From Streptomyces smaragdinus (GTDB lineage: Bacteria; Actinomycetota; Actinomycetes; Streptomycetales; Streptomycetaceae): a stretch of 64,000 bases of DNA. The notes beneath the pieces are model-generated. The model made no database searches, was not told the DNA's origin, and saw nothing but the letters and a program-made list of their open reading frames with translations. Below are positions 32,128 through 40,652 of this stretch, piece by piece; within the stretch, counting starts at the first letter, position 1, and every line of letters starts with the position of its first letter. The stretch spans positions 1 to 64,000 of the forward strand of contig NZ_WEGJ01000014.1 of assembly GCF_009604385.1 (NCBI RefSeq), read 5' to 3'. Position numbers and translations under genes: made by a program.

Positions 32128-34478
32128 TGGCAGGCCTCACACGATTCGGGGTTCTCGAGGGAGCAGGCGAGCGCCTCGGCGTCCGTCTGCTGTACGGGTA
32201 CGGGTACGGGCGCGGCGGTCCCGCGCGCCGACCGCGCGATGCGGGTGGCGGGGCGCGAGCGCAGGTAGTACGTCGTCTTCAGCCCGGACTTCCACGCGTA
32301 CGCGTACATCGAGCTGAGCTTGCCGATGGTCGGCGCGGCCATGAAGAGGTTCAGCGACTGCGCCTGGTCGAGATACGGCGTACGGGCCGCCGCCAGATCG
32401 ATCAGCGCGCGCTGCGGCAGCTCCCACGCCGTGCGGTAGAGGGCGCGCAGCTCCGCCGGGATCCACGGCAGGTCCTGCACCGAGCCGCCCTGTTCGCGCA
32501 GCGCCTCGCGGGTCTGCGCGTCCCAGACGCCCAGGCGCTTGAGGTCGGCCACCAGATAGGCGTTGACCTGGAGGAACTCGCCGCTGAGGGTTTCGCGCTT
32601 GAAGAGGTTGGAGACCTGCGGCTCGATGCACTCGTAGACGCCGGCGATGGAGGCGATCGTGGCGGTCGGGGCGATCGCCAGCAGCAGCGAGTTGCGCAGG
32701 CCCGTCGCTGCGATCCGCTCGCGCAGCGCCGTCCACTTCTTTGGCCAGGTGACCGCGGCGTCCGGGTAGTGGTCGGGGTGCAGGACGCCGCGGGCGGCGC
32801 GGGTCCCGGCGTACGACGGGTGGGCGCCGTGGGCCTCGGCGAGGTCGGCGGAGGCGGCGTACGCGGTGAGCATGATGCGCTCGGAGATCCGGGTGGACAG
32901 CGCCTTCGCCTCGGCGGAGTCGAAGGGCAGCCGGAGCCGGAAGAACACGTCCTGCAGGCCCATCACGCCCAGGCCCACCGGGCGCCAGCGCTGATTGGAG
33001 GCGGCGGCCTGGGGGGTCGGGTAGAAGTTGATGTCCACGACCCGGTCCAGGAACACCACGGCCGTACGGACGGTCTCGTCCAGCCGCTCCCAGTCCACGG
33101 CGCCGTCCCTGATGTGCTCGGCGAGGTTGACCGAGCCCAGGTTGCACACGGCCGTCTCGCCGTCGTCCGAGACCTCCAGGATCTCCGTGCACAGGTTGGA
33201 GGAGTGGATGACGCGGCCCGGCTCCGCCGTCTGGTTGGAGACCCGGTTGGCGGCGTCCTTGAACGTCATCCAGCCGTTGCCGGTCTGCGCCAGGGTGCGC
33301 ATCATCCGCCCGTACAGCTGGCGCGCCGGCACCTGCCGGACGTACCGGCCCTCCTCCTCGGCCCGCCGGTACGCCTCGTCGAACTCACCCCCGTAGAGAT
33401 CGACCAGCTCCGGCACCTCCCCCGGGGAGAACAGCGACCACGGCTCGTCGGCCTCGACGCGGCGCATGAACTCGTCGGGGATCCAGTGCGCGAGGTTCAG
33501 GTTGTGCGTGCGGCGGGCCTCCTCGCCGGTGTTGTCGCGCAGCTCCAGGAACTCCTCGACGTCCGCGTGCCACGGCTCGAGGTAGACACAGGCGGCGCCC
33601 TTGCGCTTGCCGCCCTGGTTCACGGCGGCGACCGAGGAGTCCAGGGTGCGCAGGAACGGGACGATGCCGTTGGAGTGCCCGTTGGTGCCGCGGATCAGCG
33701 AGCCGCGGGAGCGGACGCGGGTGAAGGGGACGCCGATGCCGCCGGAGTGCTTCGAGAGGCGGGCGACCTGGTGGTAGCGCTCGTAGATCGAGTCGAGCTC
33801 GTCGAGCGGGGAGTCCAGCAGATAGCAGGACGACATCTGCGGGTGGCGGGTGCCGGAGTTGAACAGGGTGGGGGAGGAGGGGAGGTACGACAGCGTGCTC
33901 ATCAGCCGGTACAGCTCCGCGACCTCCGCCACCGCCGCGTCGTCCGAGCCGGCGGCCAGTCCGCAGGCGACGCGCAGGAAGAAGTGCTGCGGGGTCTCGA
34001 TGACCTGCCGGTTGACCGGGTGACGCAGCAGATAGCGGGTGTAGACCGTACGCAGGCCGAAGTAGCCGAAGAGGTCGTCGCGCCCCTCGGCCAGGGACCG
34101 CCCGACGAGCGCGTCCAGCGTCGCGGCGTGCTCGCGGACGAACGCGGCGGTGGCGTCGGCGATCAGGCCCTCGCGGTGGCCCACGGCGATCGACGCGCCG
34201 AACGAGACGGCTCCCTGGGCGCCGGCCTCCTCGCGGATCGCGCGGGTGAGCAGCCGGGCGGCGAGCGTGGAGTACTGCGGCTCCTCGCCGATCAGCCCGG
34301 CGGCGGCCTCCGTGGCCAGGGCGCGCAGCCCGGCCTCGTCGGTGCCGGGATGGCGGCCGGCCAGCGCGGCGGCGGTGACCCGGCCGGGGTCGGCGGCGGG
34401 CAGATCGGCGGTGAGCTCCGTCAGCAGCTGCGGCAGCGAAGCCGTTACGGGCTCCGGTGCCGGCGGTGCGATGGTCAA
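32124..34478 (-). CDS. nrdA: Ribonucleotide reductase class Ia, alpha subunit
   Basis: A 784-residue catalytic subunit. TTG 34478 is chosen because GAGGGAG lies ~9 bp upstream and the sequence before it is the riboswitch leader. Visible: an ATP-cone-like N-terminal region, the substrate-site 'NSGTRHPQMSSCYLL', the catalytic triad region 'SSNLCTEILEV', the 'PTATIASIAGVYECIEP' segment, and the C-terminal redox pair CEAC. It reduces ribonucleotides under aerobic conditions. Expression is expected to fall when cobalamin is abundant, because of the leader riboswitch. Confidence 0.95.
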   Translation of the reverse strand: MTIAPPAPEPVTASLPQLLTELTADLPAADPGRVTAAALAGRHPGTDEAGLRALATEAAAGLIGEEPQYSTLAARLLTRAIREEAGAQGAVSFGASIAVGHREGLIADATAAFVREHAATLDALVGRSLAEGRDDLFGYFGLRTVYTRYLLRHPVNRQVIETPQHFFLRVACGLAAGSDDAAVAEVAELYRLMSTLSYLPSSPTLFNSGTRHPQMSSCYLLDSPLDELDSIYERYHQVARLSKHSGGIGVPFTRVRSRGSLIRGTNGHSNGIVPFLRTLDSSVAAVNQGGKRKGAACVYLEPWHADVEEFLELRDNTGEEARRTHNLNLAHWIPDEFMRRVEADEPWSLFSPGEVPELVDLYGGEFDEAYRRAEEEGRYVRQVPARQLYGRMMRTLAQTGNGWMTFKDAANRVSNQTAEPGRVIHSSNLCTEILEVSDDGETAVCNLGSVNLAEHIRDGAVDWERLDETVRTAVVFLDRVVDINFYPTPQAAASNQRWRPVGLGVMGLQDVFFRLRLPFDSAEAKALSTRISERIMLTAYAASADLAEAHGAHPSYAGTRAARGVLHPDHYPDAAVTWPKKWTALRERIAATGLRNSLLLAIAPTATIASIAGVYECIEPQVSNLFKRETLSGEFLQVNAYLVADLKRLGVWDAQTREALREQGGSVQDLPWIPAELRALYRTAWELPQRALIDLAAARTPYLDQAQSLNLFMAAPTIGKLSSMYAYAWKSGLKTTYYLRSRPATRIARSARGTAAPVPVPVQQTDAEALACSLENPESCEACQ

Positions 34479-34600
34479 GGTGATGCACTCCCTCGCTCGG
34501 CTGGGGCCGCGAGGGGAGGGTCCGGCGCCGCGCGGGCAGGCTCGCGCGCACCCCCGTGGCGTCCGTGAGGCCCAACCCGCGAGACCCGGACGAATACAGA

Positions 34601-34616
34601 CGCCCCGTGCGGGGCG
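34601..34616 (-). terminator. Hairpin downstream of the riboswitch, possible expression platform
   Basis: CGCCCC-GTGC-GGGGCG on the minus strand, directly after the aptamer and followed by TCTGTATTCG. It could be the terminator through which cobalamin shuts off nrdAB. Confidence 0.5.
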
Positions 34617-34725
34617 TGCCGTCGGCAGGTCCTCGGACTCACGGGTATCAGGGCATACGCCGATACCGCACACCGTTGCGGGACAGTTCCGGACTCACAC
34701 CGGATTCCCCTGCGTCGACAGCGGA
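34617..34725 (-). promoter_or_regulatory. Cobalamin (B12) riboswitch upstream of nrdAB
   Basis: On the minus strand the conserved blocks appear in order: GGAATCCGGTGTGAGTCCGG, then ACTGTCCCGCAACGGTGT, and after a variable arm GAGTCCGAGGACCTGCC, the B12-box end. This is the layout of adenosylcobalamin aptamers. The S. coelicolor nrdAB operon is known to be repressed through such an element, because a B12-dependent class II reductase is then available. Boundaries approximate. Confidence 0.9.
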
Positions 34726-34734
34726 GTCGAGCAT

Positions 34735-34772
34735 ACATGTGGGGGCGGCCGATGGTGGCCGCCCCCACATGT
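34735..34772. terminator. 16-bp inverted repeat between the acetyltransferase gene and the nrd leader
   Basis: ACATGTGGGGGCGGCC and its exact complement are separated by GATGGT. It lies 18 bp after the acetyltransferase stop (minus strand) and should terminate it. A TATGCT hexamer overlapping its inner edge (34730-34735, minus) may be the nrdA -10. Confidence 0.75.
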
Positions 34773-34789
34773 TGTGTCCGGAGTTCCCG

Positions 34790-35296
34790 TCAGAGGTCGA
34801 GCACGTACACCAGGAGCAGCAGCGTGGGGTTGGGCTCGGGGTGCCAGTCCCGCTCGGGGAGACGGACGAAGCCCAGCCGCTCGTACAGCCGGTGGGCGGC
34901 GTGCATGATCTGCTGGGTCGACAGCAGGATCCGGCTGCGCCCGCGCTCCTTCGCCAGCTCCAGACAGCGGCGTACGAGCGCCTCCCCGACGCCGCGCCCG
35001 CGCGCGTCCGGGTCGACGACGAGCATCCGGAACTCCGCCTCACCGGGCCCGGCGAGGTCCGCGTACCGCCCGCCGTCCCCGACGAACGCCACGGCGCCCA
35101 GCAGCGCCCCGTCCCCGGGGTCCACGGCCACCAGCAGCTCCGCGTGCTCGGCGCGGCCGCGGGCGTCCTTGAGATGCGTCAGATACGGGTCGTCCGCGCC
35201 GCCCCCCAGCAGCCCGCCGTCCAGATAGACGCGAGCGGTCAGCTCGCCGACGGCATCGGTCTCCCCGGGGCGCACGGGCCTGATCACGAAGTCCAT
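34790..35296 (-). CDS. GNAT-family N-acetyltransferase
   Basis: A 168-residue single GNAT domain. Motif A 'MLVVDPDARGRGVGEALVRRCLELA' supplies the acetyl-CoA loop (R-G-R-G-V-G), with a typical 'AAHRLYERLGFVRLP' beta5-alpha4 segment. Acceptor unknown. It lies between the cstA unit and the nrd operon. Confidence 0.88.
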   Translation of the reverse strand: MDFVIRPVRPGETDAVGELTARVYLDGGLLGGGADDPYLTHLKDARGRAEHAELLVAVDPGDGALLGAVAFVGDGGRYADLAGPGEAEFRMLVVDPDARGRGVGEALVRRCLELAKERGRSRILLSTQQIMHAAHRLYERLGFVRLPERDWHPEPNPTLLLLVYVLDL

Positions 35297-35350
35297 GCAG
35301 CCAAGTGTGCAGGGCGGCTCCGCGGACGCGTCACCCGGGCGCCGGTACGC

Positions 35351-35387
35351 CGACGGGCCGCCGCCCGGTGAGGGCGACGGCCCGTCG
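35351..35387. terminator. Terminator of the cstA-ybdD unit
   Basis: CGACGGGCC pairs with GGCCCGTCG around a GC-rich loop, ~45 bp past the YbdD-like stop (minus strand). Confidence 0.65.
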
Positions 35388-35433
35388 GCCGCCTGTGCAG
35401 AGACGTTTCGGCGCTGTCTCCGCGGCGTAGGCG

Positions 35434-35628
35434 TCAGCAGCAGCGGAAACCGTTCTTCGGGTCCGCCTCGCGCTGGTCCATCCGGCAGCGTTCGAACTCC
35501 CGGCGGTCCATGACCTCGGCGGCGGCATCGTGCTTACGGGCGTGTTCCACATACCGCTCGTACGCCGTCTCGTCCGTCAGCTCCTGGATGAAGCGCCAGA
35601 CCTTCTTGCCCACCGTCGTGATCGTCAT
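35434..35628 (-). CDS. YbdD/YjiX-family small protein
   Basis: A 64-residue protein with the family pattern 'YERYVEHARKHDAAAEVMDRREFERCRMDQREADPKNGFRCC'-like layout: YxxYV, RREF and terminal Cys pair. It follows cstA with an ATGA overlap. In enterics YbdD partners the CstA/BtsT pyruvate transporters and is needed for their activity, so it is probably an accessory subunit of the adjacent CstA. Confidence 0.88.
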   Translation of the reverse strand: MTITTVGKKVWRFIQELTDETAYERYVEHARKHDAAAEVMDRREFERCRMDQREADPKNGFRCC

Positions 35629-37838
35629 GCCGGCTGACCCTCCCGGTCCTCGGAGATCCGGCCGCCGCCCGAGCCGAGGCCGGCCGCCTCCAGCTCAGCC
35701 TTCTCCTCCTTGGTGGCGAAGAGCTGCGCGGGAGCGACGAACTTGGACTCGACGTACGGGTCCTCGTGGCTGACGACCGCCTCGGGGTTGCGCAGCGCCT
35801 TCACGCACACCCGGGTGGCGTCGATGATCACGATGATCACCAGCAGGGCGAAGACCGCGGACAGCGTGCCCTGGACGGTGGCGTTGGTGACCGCGGTCTC
35901 GGTCTCCCCGATCGTCTTGGCCGGCGGGAACGGCTTGCCGGCGTCGATCGCGGCCTGGGCCTGCGAGCGCAGCTCGAAGAAGCCGACCTTGACGTCCGTG
36001 GAGAACACCTTCTGCCAGCTCGCGGTGAGCGTGACGACGGCCAGCCACAGCGTCGGCAGACCGGTGACCCAGGCGAACTTGAGCCGGCCGGACTTGATCA
36101 GCAGCGTGGTGCAGACCGTCAGCGCGATGGCCGCCAGCAGCTGGTTGGAGATACCGAACAGCGGGAAGAGCTGGTTGATGCCGCCCAGCGGGTCCTTCAC
36201 GCCGGTCCACAGGAAGTAGCCCCACAGGGCGGTGGTGATCGCGGAGGTGACGATCAGGCCCGGCCACCAGCTGACCTTCTTCAGCGGCTTGTAGATGTTG
36301 CCCAGGGAGTCCTGGAGCATGAAGCGGCCCACCCGGGTGCCCGCGTCCAGCGCCGTGAGGATGAACAGCGCCTCGAACATGATCGCGAAGTGGTACCAGA
36401 AGGCCTTCAGGCCGTCGCCGGTCACCGCGGAGAAGATCTCCGAGACGCCGAGCGCGAAGGTCGGCGCGCCACCCGTACGGGACAGCAGGGACGCCTCCTC
36501 GACGGACTTGGCGGCGGCGGTGAGCGCCTCGGGGGTGATCACGTAGCCCATGTTGTTGATGGCCTCGGAGGCCGACTGGACCGTGGTGCCGATCACACCC
36601 GGCGCCGAGTTCATCCCGAAGAACAGACCCGGGTCGAGCACACAGGCGGCGATCATCGCCATGATCGCCACGGAGGACTCCATCAGCATGGAGCCGTAGC
36701 CGATCATGCGGATCTGGGTCTCCTTCTGCAGCATCTTCGGGGTGGTGCCCGAGGAGATGAGCGCGTGGAACCCGGAGACGGCGCCGCAGGCGATGGTGAT
36801 GAAGACGAACGGGAAGAGCGAACCGGCGAACACCGGACCCGTACCGGCGCCGGCGAAGTCGGTGACACCGTCCATCTTCAGGGCCGGGGAGGCCACCAGC
36901 ACACCGACGAAGAGCAGGCCGATGGTGCCGAACTTCATGAACGTCGACAGGTAGTCGCGCGGCGCGAGCAGCATCCACACCGGGAGCACGGACGCGATGA
37001 AGGAGTAGACCACGATCCAGATGACCAGGGCCTCCTTGCTCAGCGTGAACGTGTCCGCGAGCGAGGAGTCGGCGATGTACTTGCCGCCGACCAGGGCGAG
37101 CAGCAGCAGGACGATACCGACGACGGAGACCTCGGCGACCCGGCCCGGGCGGATGACCCGCAGGTAGAAGCCCATGAACAGGGCGATCGGGATGGTCATG
37201 CCGATGGAGAAGGTGCCCCACGGCGAGCCGGCCAGGGCGTTCACGACGACCAGGGCCAGCACCGCGAGCAGAATGATCATGATGGCGAACACGCCGACCA
37301 GCGCCGCGGCACCGCCCACCGGGCCGATCTCCTCACGCGCCATCTGGCCGAGCGAGCGGCCCCCGCGGCGGGTGGAGAAGAAGAGCACCACCATGTCCTG
37401 GACGGCACCGGCGAAGATCACGCCGGCCACGATCCAGATGGTCCCGGGCAGGTAGCCCATCTGCGCGGCGAGCACCGGGCCGACCAGCGGGCCGGCGCCG
37501 GAGATCGCGGCGAAGTGGTGACCGAGGAGCACCCGGCGGTCCGTCGGGTGGAAGTCGACACCGTTGTCGTTCAGCTCGGCCGGCGTCGCCCGGTTCCTGT
37601 CGACCTTCAGCACCCGCCAGGCGATGAACTTCGAGTAGAACCGGTAGGCGATGGCGTACGAGCCGAGCGCCGCCGCGACCATCCAGGCCGCGGAGATCTC
37701 CTCGCCCTGGGCCAGGGCGAGGACGGACCATCCGATGGCGCCGATGACGGCGACCAGGACCCAGATGGCTATGGACTTCGGAGTCAGCGGCTTCCTGGCT
37801 CTGTCTTCCGGTGGTGCTGTTGCGTGCGTCGTCGACAT
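35625..37838 (-). CDS. cstA: Carbon-starvation protein CstA, pyruvate/peptide transporter family
   Basis: A 737-residue polytopic membrane protein with some 16-18 helices. Signatures: 'GHHFAAISGAGPLVGPVLAAQMGYLPG' near residue 110 and 'GTTPKMLQKETQIRMIGYGSMLMES' mid-protein. Related transporters take up pyruvate; peptide uptake was proposed earlier. ATG 37838 follows a GGGGACGG tract. It lies on the same strand as dasR, 142 bp downstream of that stop; a TTAGAT-like -10 at ~37890 (minus) suggests its own promoter. Confidence 0.92.
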   Translation of the reverse strand: MSTTHATAPPEDRARKPLTPKSIAIWVLVAVIGAIGWSVLALAQGEEISAAWMVAAALGSYAIAYRFYSKFIAWRVLKVDRNRATPAELNDNGVDFHPTDRRVLLGHHFAAISGAGPLVGPVLAAQMGYLPGTIWIVAGVIFAGAVQDMVVLFFSTRRGGRSLGQMAREEIGPVGGAAALVGVFAIMIILLAVLALVVVNALAGSPWGTFSIGMTIPIALFMGFYLRVIRPGRVAEVSVVGIVLLLLALVGGKYIADSSLADTFTLSKEALVIWIVVYSFIASVLPVWMLLAPRDYLSTFMKFGTIGLLFVGVLVASPALKMDGVTDFAGAGTGPVFAGSLFPFVFITIACGAVSGFHALISSGTTPKMLQKETQIRMIGYGSMLMESSVAIMAMIAACVLDPGLFFGMNSAPGVIGTTVQSASEAINNMGYVITPEALTAAAKSVEEASLLSRTGGAPTFALGVSEIFSAVTGDGLKAFWYHFAIMFEALFILTALDAGTRVGRFMLQDSLGNIYKPLKKVSWWPGLIVTSAITTALWGYFLWTGVKDPLGGINQLFPLFGISNQLLAAIALTVCTTLLIKSGRLKFAWVTGLPTLWLAVVTLTASWQKVFSTDVKVGFFELRSQAQAAIDAGKPFPPAKTIGETETAVTNATVQGTLSAVFALLVIIVIIDATRVCVKALRNPEAVVSHEDPYVESKFVAPAQLFATKEEKAELEAAGLGSGGGRISEDREGQPA

Positions 37839-37980
37839 ATCGGCTCCGTCCCCTGCGCAGATGCGTCTGGCCAGTGATTGCGGACGAAATCTAAAACAAC
37901 CGTACGGTCCGCGTCACTACCTGTTCGGATAGCGGATCGGTCACGAAGGCGATACGCATCAGCAAAGCGGAGCGACGGAT

Positions 37981-38799
37981 TCAGTCGTTCGGACGCTGCA
38001 GCCTCGCGACGAACTTGTAGCGGTCGCCCCGATAGACGGACCGTACCCACTCCACGGGTTCCCCATCCGCGTCGACGGAATGCCGGGAGAGCATCAGCAT
38101 CGGCAGTCCCACGTCCGTGCCGAGCAGGCCGGCCTCGCGCGGGGTGGCCAGGGAGGTCTCGATGGTCTCCTCGGCCTGGGCGAGGTGGACGTCGTAGACC
38201 TCGGCGAGCGCCGTATAGAGAGAGGAGTACTTCACCAGGCTGCGGCGCAGGGCGGGGAACCGTTTCGCCGACAGATGGGTGGTCTCGATGGCCATCGGCT
38301 CGCCGCTGGCCAGCCGCAGCCGCTCGATCCGCAGCACCCGGCCGCCGGCGGTGATCTCCAGCAGCTCGGCGAGCCGGTCGTCGGCCGTGACGTAGCCGAT
38401 GTCCAGCAGCTGGGAGGTCGGCTCCAGACCCTGGGCGCGCATGTCCTCGGTGTACGAGGTGAGCTGCAGGGCCTGGGAGACCTTGGGCTTCGCGACGAAG
38501 GTGCCCTTGCCCTGGATGCGCTCCAGCCGGCCCTCGACCACCAGCTCCTGCAGGGCCTGGCGGACCGTGGTGCGGGAGGTGTCGAACTCCGCCGCGAGCG
38601 TGCGCTCGGGCGGCACCGGGGTGCCTGGCGGGAGGGTCTCGGTGATCTCCAGCAGATGCCGCTTCAGCCGGTAGTACTTGGGCACGCGGGCGGTGCGCGG
38701 GGCGGTGCCCGGCCCCTCGGTCTCGTCCGCGGCCGTGCCCCGCTGGGGCTGGCCGGCGGCCGTCTGACCCGCGCGCGCCGAACCGGCGTTCGTCCTCAT
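37981..38799 (-). CDS. dasR: GntR/HutC-family global regulator DasR
   Basis: A 272-residue protein. The winged helix is 'PPERTLAAEFDTSRTTVRQALQELVVEGRLERIQGKGTFV'; the C-terminal UTRA domain ('MAIETTHLSAKRFPAL', 'YDVHLAQAEETIETSLATPREAGLLGT') binds phosphorylated amino sugars. It matches what I recall of S. coelicolor DasR very closely, with a longer N-terminus (ATG 38799, ~38 residues of Ala/Gly/Thr-rich sequence). DasR represses chitin and N-acetylglucosamine uptake genes and links nutrient state to development and antibiotics. Divergent from dasA. Confidence 0.96.
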   Translation of the reverse strand: MRTNAGSARAGQTAAGQPQRGTAADETEGPGTAPRTARVPKYYRLKRHLLEITETLPPGTPVPPERTLAAEFDTSRTTVRQALQELVVEGRLERIQGKGTFVAKPKVSQALQLTSYTEDMRAQGLEPTSQLLDIGYVTADDRLAELLEITAGGRVLRIERLRLASGEPMAIETTHLSAKRFPALRRSLVKYSSLYTALAEVYDVHLAQAEETIETSLATPREAGLLGTDVGLPMLMLSRHSVDADGEPVEWVRSVYRGDRYKFVARLQRPND

Positions 38800-38979
38800 A
38801 GCTCCTCCGTTGACTGCGGCTCACATCCTGGCACGCCCCCGCCGTCCTGGGGCGGGGGCGCCGATGACGGGATGGTCACGGGCCACTGGTATCCGGCCGG
38901 TCCCGGGCGGTCACAGGTCCACCCGGCATCGGTCCGGTAACGACAGGTGACAAGGGTTCACCAGACCCTTGACACCCCC

Positions 38980-38995
38980 AATGGTCTAGGCCAAG
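38980..38995. promoter_or_regulatory. dre site 1 (DasR operator) in the dasR-dasA gap
   Basis: AATGGTCTAGGCCAAG against the dre consensus ACTGGTCTAGACCACT; the TGGTCTAG half is perfect. Confidence 0.75.
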
Positions 38996-39008
38996 CTGCC
39001 GTCAACTT

Positions 39009-39024
39009 AATTGGTCTGGACCAT
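39009..39024. promoter_or_regulatory. dre site 2 upstream of dasA
   Basis: AATTGGTCTGGACCAT; the core TGGTCTGGACCA differs from the palindromic dre core at one position. Confidence 0.85.
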
Positions 39025-39034
39025 GACACCCCTG

Positions 39035-39050
39035 GCAGGTCTAAACCATT
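39035..39050. promoter_or_regulatory. dre site 3 upstream of dasA
   Basis: GCAGGTCTAAACCATT; the core GGTCTAAACCA matches dre with a weak left flank. Centres of the three sites are about 29 and 26 bp apart. Confidence 0.75.
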
Positions 39051-39137
39051 AAAGACCACACTCAGCCCCACGGGCAGTGCCCGGAAGCCTGGATTTTCCG
39101 TCGGGTGGGGGAGTAATTGGCATCCGAGGAGGATGGC

Positions 39138-40424
39138 GTGAAGCGCAAGATCATTGCGGCGGTGGGCGCCGCGGCCCTGATAGCGGGGCTGGCGGCATGT
39201 GGCTCGGACGACGACGGGGACAAGGGCTCCGGCAAGAAGGCCGGTCCCGAGAGCTTCAAGGGCCAGACGCTCACCTTCTGGGCGATGGACGGCTCGACGC
39301 CGGACCCGTGGCTGAAGGACCTGACCGCCGAGTTCGAGAAGAAGACCGGCGCGAAGCTGAAGTTCGAGGTCCAGCAGTGGAACGGGATCCAGCAGAAGAT
39401 CACCACCGCTCTCTCCGAGTCCAACCCGCCGGACGTGCTGGAGGTCGGTAACACCCAGACCCCGGCGTACGCGGCCACGGGCGGTCTGTCCGACCTGTCC
39501 GACCTGAAGTCCGAGGTGGGCGCCGACTGGACCGAGGCCCTCAACGAGTCCTCGATCTACGACGGCAAGCAGTACGCCGCCCCGTGGTACTTCGCCAACC
39601 GCGTCGTCATCTACAACAAGAAGATCTGGGCCGACGCCGGCATCGCCGCCCCGCCGAAGACCCGCCAGGAGTTCCTGGACGACCTGAAGCTGATCGGCGA
39701 CAAGACCGACGCCGAGCCGATCTACCTGCCCGGCCAGAACTGGTACTTCTTCGACGGTCTGCTCATCGGCAAGGACGCCCAGCTCGTCAAGCAGGACGGC
39801 GACAAGTGGGTGTCCAACCTCTCCGACCCGAAGGTCGGCGAGGCGATGGCGCTCTACAAGCAGTACGCGGACTACTCCAAGGCCCCCAAGGACAAGGACG
39901 AGGCCACCCCGCAGCAGGCCGAGGTCTTCGCCAAGGGCAAGACCGGCGCGATCATCGGCATGGGCTGGGAGGCCGGCACCGCCATCGCCGCCAACAAGAA
40001 GATCGAGTCGGACATCGGCTACTTCACCATCCCGGGTGAGACCGCCGACAAGCCCGAGGGCGTCTTCCTCGGTGGCTCGAACCTCGCCATCGCGGCGGGC
40101 AGCGAGAAGCAGGAGCTCGCGAAGGAGTTCCTGAAGCTGGCGCTGTCCGACAAGTACGAGGGTGCCCTGGCCAAGGCGAACGGCGTCATCCCGAACAAGG
40201 AGTCGCTGCTCACCAACCTGACGGGCAACGCCCCGGCCGAGGCCGCCGCCCCGTCCGCGAAGTTCGGTGGCACCACCCCGCTGATCCCCGAGTGGGCCGC
40301 GGTGGAGAACGTGCCGAACCCGATCAAGACCTACATGACGCTCGTGCTGCAGGGCAAGTCGCACGCGGACGCCGCCAAGCAGGTCGAGAGCGAGCTCAAC
40401 AAGAGGCTCGCGCAGGATCAGTGA
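39138..40424 (+). CDS. dasA: ABC transporter sugar-binding lipoprotein DasA
   Basis: A 428-residue family-1 solute-binding protein for chitobiose/N-acetylglucosamine oligomers. GTG 39138 has GAGGAGG 5 bp upstream. The signal peptide ends LAAC with lipidated Cys21, then an Asp/Gly/Lys spacer. 'TLTFWAMDGSTPDPWLKDL' and 'GLSDLSDLKSE' fit the fold. Preceded by three dre sites and followed by two strong hairpins before dasB. The ATPase (MsiK in Streptomyces) is encoded elsewhere. Confidence 0.95.
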   Translation: MKRKIIAAVGAAALIAGLAACGSDDDGDKGSGKKAGPESFKGQTLTFWAMDGSTPDPWLKDLTAEFEKKTGAKLKFEVQQWNGIQQKITTALSESNPPDVLEVGNTQTPAYAATGGLSDLSDLKSEVGADWTEALNESSIYDGKQYAAPWYFANRVVIYNKKIWADAGIAAPPKTRQEFLDDLKLIGDKTDAEPIYLPGQNWYFFDGLLIGKDAQLVKQDGDKWVSNLSDPKVGEAMALYKQYADYSKAPKDKDEATPQQAEVFAKGKTGAIIGMGWEAGTAIAANKKIESDIGYFTIPGETADKPEGVFLGGSNLAIAAGSEKQELAKEFLKLALSDKYEGALAKANGVIPNKESLLTNLTGNAPAEAAAPSAKFGGTTPLIPEWAAVENVPNPIKTYMTLVLQGKSHADAAKQVESELNKRLAQDQ

Positions 40425-40440
40425 TCGTGCGCTAGCCGCC

Positions 40441-40475
40441 CGGGGCGGGGTGTCTCCTTCCGGCACCCCGCCCCG
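40441..40475 (+). terminator. Hairpin 1 in the dasA-dasB gap
   Basis: CGGGGCGGGGTG / CACCCCGCCCCG, 12 bp, 16 bp past the dasA stop. Confidence 0.75.
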
Positions 40476-40495
40476 TACCGGCGCCCGCACAACCC

Positions 40496-40522
40496 ACCCC
40501 GCGGCGGCACCCGCCGCGGGGT
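40496..40522 (+). terminator. Hairpin 2 in the dasA-dasB gap
   Basis: ACCCCGCGGCGG-CAC-CCGCCGCGGGGT, 12-bp stem with a 3-nt loop. The sequence just after it (to ~40550) resembles one arm of the repeat element at 44049-44283. Confidence 0.75.
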
Positions 40523-40652
40523 GTTCCCACCCGTGGCCGCCCGTGGCAGGTGCGGTGGCACCGTCGCCGGCGGGCGTTCACGAGACTTGCCCCTCGCCGG
40601 CGCGGGGCGTGGACAGGAGTGCGGCCCCCGTGGCCGTAAGGAGGAGCAGTAC

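Noticed and set aside
34765..34779. NrdR-box-like sequence upstream of nrdA.
   Set aside because: The match to the NrdR box is weak, no second box at the required spacing was seen, and half the sequence is part of the terminator arm.
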